From RGIG5952 sp045603485 (GTDB taxonomy: Bacteria; Verrucomicrobiota; Kiritimatiellia; RFP12; JAAYLN01), in the NCBI GenBank assembly GCA_045603485.1, contig JAZUMF010000030.1, positions 1-14,357 of the forward strand: a DNA stretch of 14,357 bases, read 5' to 3'. The notes beneath the pieces were generated by a model. The model worked only from the letters and a program-made list of their open reading frames with translations, made no database searches and was not told the DNA's origin. This document shows, in pieces, positions 4,702-13,438 of this stretch (the first letter of the stretch is position 1; each line of letters opens with the position of its first letter). Both the position numbers and the translations under genes were made by a program.

Positions 4702-7700
4702 ATGTCAGATATAGTGCCATTTGTTCATCTTCATCTCCATACTACATATAGTTTATTAGATGGTGCTTGTCAGATAAAGCCCTTGGTTAAGCGCGTTAAA
4801 GACCTTGGCATGGAAGCCTGTGCCATAACGGATCACGGAAATCTTTTTGGCTTGAAGGCATTCTACGACGAATGTCGAAGTAACGGAATTAAGCCGATTT
4901 TGGGCTGCGAGGCTTATGTCGCCGCAAGGACAATTCATGATAAATCGGATGCTATTGACCGCTCCGGCCATCACCTTGTCCTTCTCGCCAAGAATCTAAC
5001 CGGCTATCATAACCTGCTCAAGCTTATCTCAATCGCCCATACCGAGGGCTTCTATCACAGACCTCGTATAGACAAGGAGATTCTTGCTAAATATCATGAG
5101 GGATTGATTTGCTCTTCGGCATGTATTGCGGGCGAGATTCCCAGTCTTATTCTTGAGGGTAAGCTTGAAGAGGCCGAGAAGTGTACTCTTTGGTATAAGG
5201 ACCTGTTCGGCGAGGATTTCTACCTTGAGATTATGCGCCATAAGCCTGCACCCGGCGTCCTTTGCCGCAGAGAGAACGAGGAGCCGCTGGAGAATTTGCA
5301 GGATCGTGCCAATGCGGCTATTATGGAGATCGCGGCCAAGCACGGCATTAAGGTTATTGCGACAAACGATGTTCACTTCTTGCTCGAATCCCATGATGAG
5401 GCGCATGATGTTTTGCTTTGCCTGGGCACGGGTAAAAAGCTCTCCGATACCGACCGTCTGCGCTATACGAGACAGGAGTGGCTAAAGTCGTATGATGAGA
5501 TGTGTGCGAATCTCCCCGGCTTCCACGAGCAGATACACAATACCGTTGAGGTCGCCGCAAAGGTTGAGGAATATGTTCTCGATTCATCGCCGATTTTGCC
5601 GGTCTTCCCAATACCGGAAGAGTTCGGCAGTGAGGATGAATATCGTAAGATATACAATGAGACAAACCTTCGTGAAGAATTTGGCGACCGCTATGACGCA
5701 TTGGTAAAGCAGGGTCTGGATAAGCTTGTACGCATAAAGTTTGAGGCAGATTATCTTTATAAGCTTTGCTATGATGGCGCTGCCAAGCGCTGGCCTGCCG
5801 GCATTACAAAGGAAGTCCGCGAGCGTATCGAGTTTGAGTTTAATACGATTAAGACGATGGGCTTCCCCGGCTATTTCCTGATTGTGCAGGATTACATCGC
5901 TGCAGCGCGTAATATGGGTGTCTCTGTAGGTCCGGGGCGTGGCTCCGGCGCCGGTAGTATCGTCGCATACTGTTTGGGAATTACCAATATCGATCCGATG
6001 AAATACGATCTTCTCTTTGAGAGGTTCTTGAATCCCGATCGTATTTCGATGCCTGACTTCGATGTTGACTTTGACGATGACGGTCGCGGACGCGTCCTTG
6101 AGTATGTCACGAACAAGTATGGCGTTGAGCATGTGGCTCATATCGTTACTTTTGGGCAGATGGCACCCAAGTCGGCTATCAAGGATGTTTGCCGTGTAAT
6201 GGATATACCGCTTGCGGAATCCAATCGTCTTGCCTCACTTATTCCGGATACTCCAAAAATCACCTTCCCGAAGGCAATTGCGGCAAACCCCGATTTGGAA
6301 AAGGAATTCAATTCCGACAATCCGCAAATTCGGAAGGCTCTTGAACTCGCCCGTATTCTCGATGGTACGATTCGTCAACCCGGCATCCATGCTTGCGGTG
6401 TCATCATTTCACGCGATCCTCTTATCGATACAATTCCTGTAATCCCGACTGAGGAAGAGAGCCTCTTAACTACTCAGTATGACGGTCACTTTGTAGAGCC
6501 TATCGGTCTTTTGAAGATGGACTTTTTGGGCTTGAAGACATTAACGGTTCTCAAGGGTTGTATCTCAAATATCAAGGAAGACTACGGGATAGATATCAAT
6601 CCCGACGAGATACCGCTTGATGATAAGGAGACCTATGCGCTCTTTTCCCGCGGCGAAACAACGGGGCTTTTCCAATTTGAATCTGGAGGAATGAAGAAAT
6701 ATCTTCGCGAGCTTAAGCCCACCTGTCTGGAAGACCTGGTCGCCATGAACGCGCTTTTCCGTCCAGGCCCTATGCAGTATATTCCTCAGTTTATCCGCCG
6801 TAAGCATGGCCAAGAGGCGATTGTCTATGACCACCCGCTAATGGAGAAATATCTGAGCAACACCTACGGGGTATGCGTCTATCAGGAGCAGGTGATGCTT
6901 TTGTCGCGTCTCCTTGGCGGCTTCACCCGCGGTGAGTCGGATTCTCTCCGCAAGGCCATGGGTAAAAAGCTCATTGAGCTAATGAATAAACTCTTTAGCA
7001 AGTTTCAGGAAGGCTGCTTGAAAAATAAGGAGTTTTGCAAGGGGACGACGACTGTCAGATTGCCTAAGCGTGACGATAGCGGCGAAATAATAAAGAATGC
7101 CGACGGGTCTGTCGCTTCATACGAGGAGAAGACTCTTAACCTTGAAAATCCCGAGGATGCAAAACTTTTAGTCGGGAAAATCTGGTCTGACTGGGCGGCC
7201 TTCGCTTCATACGCTTTCAATAAGTCTCATGCGGTTTGCTATGCCTATGTCGCCTATCAAACGGGTTATCTGAAGGCGCACTACAAGGCAGAGTTTATGT
7301 GTGCCCAAATGGACTCTGAAATCGGCAACTTTGACAAGCTCCCCGGGCTTGTTACCGAGTGTGCCGATTTGGGGTTGAAGGTTTTGCCTCCCGATGTCAA
7401 TTTTTCGCTTGCCCGTTTTTCACCGGGTGATAATGCCGTCCGCTTTGGCCTTGCAGGCATCAAGGGGGTCGGCGCGGCCGCTTCAACTGCGATTGTCGAG
7501 GAGCGTAAGAAAAACGGCATTTATAAGAGCTTTACAGATTTTTGCGAGCGTATAGACCCGGTGGCGGTTTCACGGCGCGATATGGAATCTCTAATCAAGG
7601 CCGGTGCCTTCGACTGCTTTGGAATTCATCGGGCAAGGCTTTTGAACGGTTTAGAAAAAGCCTTTGCGAATGCAGCCTCGGTGCGCGCAGATAAGCAGAC

Positions 7701-8493
7701 CGGGCAGGGTAATCTCTTCGCTTCGTTTGGCGTTGAGGACGAAATCAAGTTTACCGATGAGCAGTTGCCTCAATGTGAAGAATGGAGACAGCGCGAAGCA
7801 CTTCAAATGGAGCGCGAGCTGGTAGGGATGTATTTGTCCGGCGACCCGTTGCGCGAGTACCGCGTCTTTATGGATGCCTTGGGAACCTACACGATTGGCA
7901 AGGCGCTTGCATATCGTGGTAGCGGTGACGACAGGCAGGAGGCCCGCATCTGCGGAATTGTCACAAGCATCCAGATGAGGAAAACCCGCGAAAAGCAAGA
8001 AGACATGGCAATTGTCACCATTGAGGATGGCGGTGATCATATGGAGGTCGTCCTCTTTCCAAAATCATACAAGTTTGGCCATAACGCAAAGTCGCTGCAA
8101 GTTGACGAGCTTATGATTTGCTGCGGAGAACTGAGCTTCAAGGATGGCAAGGTTTCATTGCTCGCCAATGAAGTCTTTAAGCTTCAGGATGCAGTTGAGA
8201 GATTTATCGATAAGGCGATCATTATGTTGCCGTACTCTGAAAATGCGGCATTGGCTCAAAAGCTCTACGATGTGGTAGCAGAGCATCCGGGTCATCTTCC
8301 AATTTCACTGCATATCAAGGATAGCGAGGATAATACCATCGTAATTGATGTTTCAAGTGAATTTAAGATTGCCCCAAGTTTCAATTTTGTTGAAAGAGTG
8401 CAGAACGCCTTCGACGCCAAGACCTTGAAATTTGAGTCAAGCGGCTCAATTTACTGCGACTATAAGCCGCGTCGCTGGGTACCCCGCGATTAA
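4702..8493 (+). CDS. dnaE: DNA polymerase III alpha subunit (DnaE1 type)
   Basis: This is the catalytic subunit of the replicative polymerase. The 1263 residues comprise an N-terminal PHP domain (FVHLHLHTTYSLLDG, H11/H13; AITDHGNLFG; GCEAYVA, E70; a cysteine in SSACIAGE; TNDVH), then palm and fingers with GPGRGSGAGS and the catalytic pair in PDFDVDF (D452, D454), and the third aspartate in KMDFLGL (D607). A helix-hairpin-helix GIKGVGAAA, an internal clamp-binding motif QGNLF (1002-1006) and an OB-fold (ARICGIVTSIQMRKTREKQ) follow. PHP metal ligands look intact, unlike E. coli DnaE, so intrinsic proofreading is possible. Two segments seem longer than in common homologues: about 308-365, and 778-824 before KIWSDWAAFASYAFNKSHA. 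The ATG at 4702 is chosen because the in-frame GTG at 4642 is inside a terminator stem. No Shine-Dalgarno is visible and no convincing promoter was found in the 41 bp upstream. Confidence 0.97.
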   Translation: MSDIVPFVHLHLHTTYSLLDGACQIKPLVKRVKDLGMEACAITDHGNLFGLKAFYDECRSNGIKPILGCEAYVAARTIHDKSDAIDRSGHHLVLLAKNLTGYHNLLKLISIAHTEGFYHRPRIDKEILAKYHEGLICSSACIAGEIPSLILEGKLEEAEKCTLWYKDLFGEDFYLEIMRHKPAPGVLCRRENEEPLENLQDRANAAIMEIAAKHGIKVIATNDVHFLLESHDEAHDVLLCLGTGKKLSDTDRLRYTRQEWLKSYDEMCANLPGFHEQIHNTVEVAAKVEEYVLDSSPILPVFPIPEEFGSEDEYRKIYNETNLREEFGDRYDALVKQGLDKLVRIKFEADYLYKLCYDGAAKRWPAGITKEVRERIEFEFNTIKTMGFPGYFLIVQDYIAAARNMGVSVGPGRGSGAGSIVAYCLGITNIDPMKYDLLFERFLNPDRISMPDFDVDFDDDGRGRVLEYVTNKYGVEHVAHIVTFGQMAPKSAIKDVCRVMDIPLAESNRLASLIPDTPKITFPKAIAANPDLEKEFNSDNPQIRKALELARILDGTIRQPGIHACGVIISRDPLIDTIPVIPTEEESLLTTQYDGHFVEPIGLLKMDFLGLKTLTVLKGCISNIKEDYGIDINPDEIPLDDKETYALFSRGETTGLFQFESGGMKKYLRELKPTCLEDLVAMNALFRPGPMQYIPQFIRRKHGQEAIVYDHPLMEKYLSNTYGVCVYQEQVMLLSRLLGGFTRGESDSLRKAMGKKLIELMNKLFSKFQEGCLKNKEFCKGTTTVRLPKRDDSGEIIKNADGSVASYEEKTLNLENPEDAKLLVGKIWSDWAAFASYAFNKSHAVCYAYVAYQTGYLKAHYKAEFMCAQMDSEIGNFDKLPGLVTECADLGLKVLPPDVNFSLARFSPGDNAVRFGLAGIKGVGAAASTAIVEERKKNGIYKSFTDFCERIDPVAVSRRDMESLIKAGAFDCFGIHRARLLNGLEKAFANAASVRADKQTGQGNLFASFGVEDEIKFTDEQLPQCEEWRQREALQMERELVGMYLSGDPLREYRVFMDALGTYTIGKALAYRGSGDDRQEARICGIVTSIQMRKTREKQEDMAIVTIEDGGDHMEVVLFPKSYKFGHNAKSLQVDELMICCGELSFKDGKVSLLANEVFKLQDAVERFIDKAIIMLPYSENAALAQKLYDVVAEHPGHLPISLHIKDSEDNTIVIDVSSEFKIAPSFNFVERVQNAFDAKTLKFESSGSIYCDYKPRRWVPRD

Positions 8494-8519
8494 GTTTTTA
8501 TCAGAAAGGAAACAATTCA

Positions 8520-10553
8520 ATGACTTCAGCATCTGTTTGTGAAAATCAAAAAGAAATTTATCGCTGGTCCAATATGCCGGCATTTTCAGTCGATGGCTGG
8601 ATAGGGTCTGGTATGGTATTGCAGCGTGATAGGCCTATACAAATTTCAGGTCTTGGCATACCATCACTAAAGGTCGAAGTTAAGATGTCGTCTCAAAAGT
8701 CGGGCGACGAGGTTGCCTCTTGCGAGGTCGGTGAAGATTCACGCTGGGCAGTAACCCTATCGGCAAAGGAAGCCGGCGGTCCGTGGACAATCTCAATAAC
8801 GCCTACCGTCGGAAGTCAAATCACCTACAAGGATATTTACATTGGCGATGTGTGGATTTGCTCAGGGCAAAGCAATATGGAAATGCCGGTTTGGTCCGGT
8901 ATGCAATTCTATCGCTTGACGGACGGCGAGAAGGTCGCAGCCGAGGCAAACGATCCAATGCTTCGTCTCTTTCAGATTGACCGTAATCTGTCGGCGCGTG
9001 GTCCCTGCCATACGCTCTCCGGGCGACCCTCCTGGAAGAGTGCAACGACAGAGGATGCAGTCAAGCCGTTCAGCGCGGTCGGCTATTATTTCGGATATTA
9101 TCTGAGAAAGAAGTTTCCGGATCTGCCAATCGGTATTGTCCATTCAAGCTGGGGCGGCTCGCACATCGAAGCGTGGATTCCCGCCACGGGATTTTTGAAG
9201 GCCGGGCGTACATACGAGCTTGAGCAGATTGAAGCCGCAACTCATACTGATGTCGCAGCGGCAGTCGTTGAGAAGCGCAATAACGAATTTTATGACTGGA
9301 TTGCGGCATTCGAAAAGCAGCGCCAAGAGCAACAGGATCTTAATGCCGAATGGCAAAAGGGCGAGTCTTTGGCGGCTACAATTCTTAAACGCCCGGGTGT
9401 ATTGGAGCTCCGCTTCCCATTTGAGGTTAAGGCAGACGCCGAAGGTCACAGCTTCCACCTTCATATTGATTGGATGGATGACGCAGATGAGACTTACCTT
9501 GACGGGGTTGAAATTGGCGCTATAACACCGGTGCGAAAGGCAAAGTCATATTGGGCAGCCCCCCGTGATTATTACTTTACCGCAAAGCGGGGAAGCCATA
9601 ATATAACGATCAATGGCATTTCTCATCGCGGCGGCTTCTTTGTAGGTGAAAGTGCCTATATCGAAGATGTTGAAACCGGAGAGCAGATCAACCTCAGAGA
9701 GACCGAATGGCAGCAGCGTATCGTTCATATTGCGGATATGGATAAACTGGGCGAAAGACCCTTGCCGCCGGAGCTGTATGTTGATCCTCTCTTTGATACC
9801 AAGACGCCGACAGGGATGTTCAACGGCATGGTTGCCCCGTTGGACGGCATGAAGGTAAAGGGGGCTCTTTGGTATCAGGGCTGTTCGAATAACACTCAAG
9901 CCGACGACTATGCGAATTTACAGCGTATATTGGTAGATTCGTGGCGTGAGTTCTTTGATGATCCAAAGATGCCTTTTATCGTTACACAGCTTGCAGGATA
10001 TTACAATTCCTGCCCGTACGATCGATTGCCGGATGACTTCTGGAAGGAGATGCCGACGACAGAGTTGGGCTTTGCGCATTTACGCCAAGCTCAGGAATCG
10101 ATGCATGCAGCTCCTTACATGGGACTTGCCTGCACGATGGATATCGGCGATGCTTGTGATATACATCCCCGCAATAAACGCGATGTCGGTATTCGTCTTG
10201 TTCATGAGGCAATGCGCATCGCATATGGCGATGAAAGTTATATCCCGGGGCCGCGCTTCAAGTCGATGGAGAGGGAGGGCTCGGCATTGCGTATTCACTT
10301 TAAGGATGTCGGCGAAGGGTTGGAGGTCGTCGGCGGTGAAATAGGCCCCCATCTTTTCTCCGTTGCCGGTGAGGACGGTAAGTATATTTGGGCTGATGCG
10401 GCTATGGACAACGATGGTACAGTAGTCGTCTCTGCTCCCGAGGTCGTTAATCCGGTTTCAGTGCGTTATGCCTACATTTGTTTTGCGCCAAATGTAAATA
10501 TCAAGCGTAAGGTTGACGGATTGCCGCTTTTCCCATTTGAAGCGACTTTGTAG
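8520..10553 (+). CDS. Sialate O-acetylesterase family protein (SASA/DUF303), cytoplasmic
   Basis: This is an SGNH-type carbohydrate esterase, 677 residues. The family removes O-acetyl groups from sialic acids or other glycans; the actual substrate cannot be told from sequence. The N-terminal beta domain has the usual GMVLQRDRPI (31-40). The catalytic Ser118 lies in GQSNMEMPV (116-124), the conserved WYQGC is at 451-455 (family form WYQGE or WYQGC plus SNN) and the Asp/His pair is in DIHP (D547, H549). A middle insertion (about 290-390) looks like a beta-sandwich accessory domain. There is no signal peptide, whereas many homologues are secreted, so it should act on imported sugars. AAAGGA at 8505-8510 supports the start, although MPAF (residue 19) is an alternative. 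It begins 26 bp after dnaE with no terminator between them, and the GH39-like gene follows 13 bp later. Confidence 0.88.
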   Translation: MTSASVCENQKEIYRWSNMPAFSVDGWIGSGMVLQRDRPIQISGLGIPSLKVEVKMSSQKSGDEVASCEVGEDSRWAVTLSAKEAGGPWTISITPTVGSQITYKDIYIGDVWICSGQSNMEMPVWSGMQFYRLTDGEKVAAEANDPMLRLFQIDRNLSARGPCHTLSGRPSWKSATTEDAVKPFSAVGYYFGYYLRKKFPDLPIGIVHSSWGGSHIEAWIPATGFLKAGRTYELEQIEAATHTDVAAAVVEKRNNEFYDWIAAFEKQRQEQQDLNAEWQKGESLAATILKRPGVLELRFPFEVKADAEGHSFHLHIDWMDDADETYLDGVEIGAITPVRKAKSYWAAPRDYYFTAKRGSHNITINGISHRGGFFVGESAYIEDVETGEQINLRETEWQQRIVHIADMDKLGERPLPPELYVDPLFDTKTPTGMFNGMVAPLDGMKVKGALWYQGCSNNTQADDYANLQRILVDSWREFFDDPKMPFIVTQLAGYYNSCPYDRLPDDFWKEMPTTELGFAHLRQAQESMHAAPYMGLACTMDIGDACDIHPRNKRDVGIRLVHEAMRIAYGDESYIPGPRFKSMEREGSALRIHFKDVGEGLEVVGGEIGPHLFSVAGEDGKYIWADAAMDNDGTVVVSAPEVVNPVSVRYAYICFAPNVNIKRKVDGLPLFPFEATL

Positions 10554-10566
10554 TTCAGGAGTCGAT

Positions 10567-11997
10567 ATGGCAACTCAAAATACAAATCCCGTTGATGTGA
10601 TAAACGAAGAGCAGGATGGGGGCATCCCCGAATTGACCGTCAAAGATGGCTTTGACGGTCAGGTGGTTATCGACCTGTCTTCCGAGGTAGGGACTATAAA
10701 AATCCATAATGCGGTAAACGGAGCACCCCCTCTTTCGGGGTCTGTTTATTTTGAGGGTTGGAAAGAGGCGGAGTTTCCCTATGCCCGAACCCATGACTTG
10801 AACCTTTTGCACGGTTACGGCGGCCCTTATGTCATTGATGTGCCGTGGATATTCAGAAACTTTGATGCCGATGAAAATGATCCGGCAAACTATGATTTTG
10901 CTTGCACCGATGCGATTTTGCAACGGATTCAGGACGGAGGAACAAAGATATTCTATCGCTTGGGTGCCGCCTTCGAGTATCACCTCGTAAAGAAATACAC
11001 GCTCTATCCGCCGAAGGATTTTAGCAAGTGGGCAAGAATTGCCGAGCATATCATCAGGCATTATACCGAGGGTTGGGCTGACGGCTATAAGTGGGATATT
11101 GACTACTGGGAGATTTGGAACGAGCCAAACCTCAACACCTCAAAAACCGAGGGTGTAAACGGCAATTTTTGGCGCGGCTCAAGAGATCAATTTAAGGAGC
11201 TCTTTAAGATTTCTCTCAAGCACCTGAAGAGCTGCTTTCCGCATTTTAAGTTTGGCGGCCCCGCCATGTGCGGTACGGGCCACTCCTGGAGTGAAGAAAT
11301 CGTTAGTGAATTTGCACAGGAAGGGGTTCCTCTTGATTTCTACTCCTGGCATAGGTACGACCCGGATTTCAAGAGATTTTCCAGTGACGCCCGTTTTATC
11401 CGCAATCTGCTCGATAAGTACGGCTATACCAACGCCGAATCGATTTGCAGTGAATGGAACTATGTAAAGGGCTGGAGTGAAGGCGAGTTTGCGTATTCTC
11501 TTCAGGTTGAAAAGGGCGTGTATAATCAAAAGGGCGCGGCATTTTTGGCTGCCGCAATGACTGTGCTTCAGGCAGAGAAGGTCGATATGTCTCTCTTTTA
11601 TGATGCCAGATATTCAGGAATGAACAACCTTTTTGATCCAATTACCAAATTGCCTATGCGCGGGTATTACCCCTTTATTGCATGGCGTAATCTGAGGAGA
11701 TTGGGAACTCAAGTTCAGTCGGCATCATCTCTCGACGATATCTATATTACCGCCGCGAAGGGCGAGAATGGACGCTGGGGCTTTTTAATCGTCCGATATG
11801 ACGAAGACAATAATGTCACCGCTCCCGTCCGCATATCGATAAAACTTACGGAAGGCGGAAGTTTTCAGGATGCCCGTTGCCATTTAACCGATGATTTTCG
11901 TATTTACACCGAAAAGGGAATTACGGTTGATGAAGACGGTTCCGCCGAGTTGGTAATGCGCCCTTGCTCATTTGCCTATTTTGAGAGTGGCAGATAG
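10567..11997 (+). CDS. GH39-like glycoside hydrolase (clan GH-A, beta-xylosidase-like)
   Basis: This 476-residue predicted retaining glycosidase has a TIM barrel (about 45-370) and a C-terminal beta-sandwich (about 385-476). The acid/base Glu186 sits in YWEIWNEPN, the hallmark clan GH-A NEP motif, and the probable nucleophile Glu296 in CSEWNY. Supporting segments are YSWHRYDPD between them and GYYPFIAWRNLRRLG late in the barrel. GH39 enzymes include beta-xylosidases and alpha-L-iduronidases, and the substrate here is not predictable. There is no signal peptide, so it is likely cytoplasmic. AGGAG at 10557-10561 with a 5-nt spacer fixes the ATG at 10567 and rules out the longer frame overlapping the esterase gene. 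The 13-bp gap implies cotranscription with the esterase, so the pair may deacylate and then cleave the same oligosaccharide. Assignment to GH39 rather than a neighbouring GH-A family is moderate. Confidence 0.82.
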   Translation: MATQNTNPVDVINEEQDGGIPELTVKDGFDGQVVIDLSSEVGTIKIHNAVNGAPPLSGSVYFEGWKEAEFPYARTHDLNLLHGYGGPYVIDVPWIFRNFDADENDPANYDFACTDAILQRIQDGGTKIFYRLGAAFEYHLVKKYTLYPPKDFSKWARIAEHIIRHYTEGWADGYKWDIDYWEIWNEPNLNTSKTEGVNGNFWRGSRDQFKELFKISLKHLKSCFPHFKFGGPAMCGTGHSWSEEIVSEFAQEGVPLDFYSWHRYDPDFKRFSSDARFIRNLLDKYGYTNAESICSEWNYVKGWSEGEFAYSLQVEKGVYNQKGAAFLAAAMTVLQAEKVDMSLFYDARYSGMNNLFDPITKLPMRGYYPFIAWRNLRRLGTQVQSASSLDDIYITAAKGENGRWGFLIVRYDEDNNVTAPVRISIKLTEGGSFQDARCHLTDDFRIYTEKGITVDEDGSAELVMRPCSFAYFESGR

Positions 11998-12030
11998 CCG
12001 AGTTAATAGGCCTTCTTCAGGCAATTCGGC
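11997..12030 (+). terminator. Stem-loop after the GH39-like gene, possible terminator
   Basis: GCCGAGTT (11997-12004) pairs with AATTCGGC (12023-12030) with one mismatch, enclosing a second stem GCCT/AGGC with a TTC-centred loop. It starts at the last base of the stop codon. No T-tract follows directly, so it may be a 3'-end stabiliser or processing site rather than an intrinsic terminator. Confidence 0.4.
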
Positions 12031-12067
12031 GAGGCAGGAAATGGTGCGGTTTTTGCCGTCGCTCTAT

Positions 12068-12096
12068 TTGCAAAACGAAATGAAAACTGCTATGCT
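12068..12096 (+). promoter_or_regulatory. Putative promoter of the FAD oxidoreductase gene
   Basis: TTGCAA (12068-12073) and TATGCT (12091-12096) are separated by 17 bp. The -10 is preceded by TGC, making an extended -10 (TGCTATGCT). The expected start is near 12103, giving a leader of about 87 nt before the ATG at 12190. Confidence 0.5.
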
Positions 12097-12102
12097 AATT
12101 GC

Positions 12103-12117
12103 AGGTCACAAGGACCT
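12103..12117. promoter_or_regulatory. Operator-like palindrome at the expected transcription start
   Basis: AGGTC-ACAAG-GACCT is a perfect 5-bp inverted repeat with a 5-bp centre, beginning 6 bp after the putative -10 element. Its position would suit a repressor site for a sugar-responsive regulator. It is short and could be chance, and no regulator gene is nearby to support it. Confidence 0.25.
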
Positions 12118-12134
12118 ATCTGCCGTCTCAGTCT

Positions 12135-12171
12135 ACGCAACGGATGCCGTTTAGGCTGATCGACGGTGCGT
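12135..12171 (+). other. Leader hairpin upstream of the FAD oxidoreductase gene
   Basis: ACGCA (12135-12139) and CCGT (12147-12150) pair with ACGG (12163-12166) and TGCGT (12167-12171), giving nine base pairs with a 7-nt bulge and a 12-nt loop. It ends 7 nt before the Shine-Dalgarno at 12179-12183. It might affect translation, but no known riboswitch class is recognised. Confidence 0.25.
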
Positions 12172-12189
12172 TCAGTACAGGAGAAATTT

Positions 12190-13437
12190 ATGAAAAGGTA
12201 TGATGTTGCTGTAATCGGAGGCGGTTTTGCAGGTGTAGCGGCGGCAATTGCGGCTGCCCGCGGTGGCGCAAAGGTTTTAATCGTCGAAAAGTCAAACAGC
12301 TTGGGCGGTGCTGCGGTGACAGCGCTTGTGAACCCTTTTATGCAATATTCAACCAAGATCAATGGTGAAAAGGTCGCTCTTTCGACCGGCATATTCAGAG
12401 AGATTCACAAAAGGCTTGAAGATTTCGGCTCAATGGGTGGTGAATCCTTCCTAGAAGAAGACTTGAAATTTATACTCAACGAGATTGCCGAGGAGGAGGG
12501 GATAAGCCTTCTCTATCATGCTTATATTTTCAAGGTCAATAAGGATGGGGATAAAATAAAATCTATCGTCGTCGCCACTATAAAGGGCGAGATGGAGATT
12601 GAAGCCGATTATTTTATCGATGCAACTGGGGATGCTCAGGTTGCATATCTTGCCGGTTGCCCGTTTATGCTCGGGCGCGCAAAGGACAACCTTTGCCAAC
12701 CTATGACTCTATGCTTTAGGGTTGGCAACATTGATATCCCCAAGTTCAAAGAGGGAAGGGCTAAGTTGAATGAGGCTTATGCAAAGGCCTTTGCCGACGG
12801 CGAGTTTTTGAATGAGCGCGAAAATCTTCTGATTTTCGGAACTCCAATCCCCAATGTCCTTCACTTCAATACTACCCGTGTCGTCAAGAAAAATCCGACA
12901 GACCCAGAGGATGTCACCGAGGCTGAGATTCTTGTGCGTAAGCAGGTCTATGAAGTTTATAATTTCATAAAGAAGCACGGCGAAGGGTTGGAAAACAGCT
13001 TCCTTATGATGACGGCTCAGGAAATCGGTGTAAGAGAGAGCCGTAAGATTATCGGGGATTATGTTTTGACAGAGGCAGATTGCAGAGCCTTTACGAAATT
13101 TGAAGATGGTATAGCCGCTTGCAATTACGATATTGATATTCACAATCCCGAAGGAAGCGGAACAAGCCATTATTATTTCCCTGACGGTGAATATTATACG
13201 ATTCCATATCGCTCCCTGATTCCTACGGGGCTGTCAAATATGCTAGTCGCAGGCCGCTGTATTTCAGCCGACCATGGGGCTCAGGCGTCGTTTAGAATCA
13301 TGCCAACGGTTTGTTGTATCGGTGAAGCCGCAGGAAGCGCAATTGCCATGGCATTCAACAGCAAGTCTTCTGTTCGTGCTGTCGATACTCAGGTGCTCAG
13401 AGAGACTTTGAAGAAAAACGGAGCCTTCATAGGGTAG
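12190..13437 (+). CDS. FAD-dependent oxidoreductase (pfam12831 type)
   Basis: This 415-residue flavoprotein has an N-terminal Rossmann fold: YDVAVIGGGFAGVAAA contains GxGxxG (G10, G12, G15), Glu33 at the end of the second strand (VLIVEKSNSLGG) should bind the ADP ribose, and GGAAV follows. EADYFIDATGDAQVAYLAG is the middle motif of this superfamily. The C-terminus has the second FAD contact NMLVAGRCIS (AGRC 354-357) and IGEAAGSAIAMA. There is no signal peptide. Proteins of this family often lie beside glycoside hydrolases in Planctomycetes, Verrucomicrobia and Lentisphaerae (family knowledge), but the reaction is generally unknown, so a role in sugar oxidation is inferred. AGGAG at 12179-12183 with a 6-nt spacer fixes the start at 12190, 8 codons inside the longest frame. 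It has its own putative promoter, so it is a separate transcript from the GH39-like gene 192 bp upstream. Confidence 0.87.
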   Translation: MKRYDVAVIGGGFAGVAAAIAAARGGAKVLIVEKSNSLGGAAVTALVNPFMQYSTKINGEKVALSTGIFREIHKRLEDFGSMGGESFLEEDLKFILNEIAEEEGISLLYHAYIFKVNKDGDKIKSIVVATIKGEMEIEADYFIDATGDAQVAYLAGCPFMLGRAKDNLCQPMTLCFRVGNIDIPKFKEGRAKLNEAYAKAFADGEFLNERENLLIFGTPIPNVLHFNTTRVVKKNPTDPEDVTEAEILVRKQVYEVYNFIKKHGEGLENSFLMMTAQEIGVRESRKIIGDYVLTEADCRAFTKFEDGIAACNYDIDIHNPEGSGTSHYYFPDGEYYTIPYRSLIPTGLSNMLVAGRCISADHGAQASFRIMPTVCCIGEAAGSAIAMAFNSKSSVRAVDTQVLRETLKKNGAFIG

Positions 13438-13438
13438 T

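Noticed and set aside
5584..6141. Minus-strand frame of 185 codons within dnaE
   Set aside because: It is a shadow of a strongly conserved coding region with no family motif or ribosome site.
7033..7173. Intein in the dnaE segment 778-824
   Set aside because: It is far too short and lacks splicing-block residues; it is an ordinary loop insertion.
11972..12154. Small 60-codon forward gene between the GH39-like and FAD genes
   Set aside because: It starts inside the GH39-like gene, has no ribosome site and overlaps the promoter and hairpin region.
12103..12171. Known riboswitch in the leader of the FAD oxidoreductase gene
   Set aside because: No conserved core of an FMN, TPP or other recognised class is seen, only a simple palindrome and a bulged hairpin.
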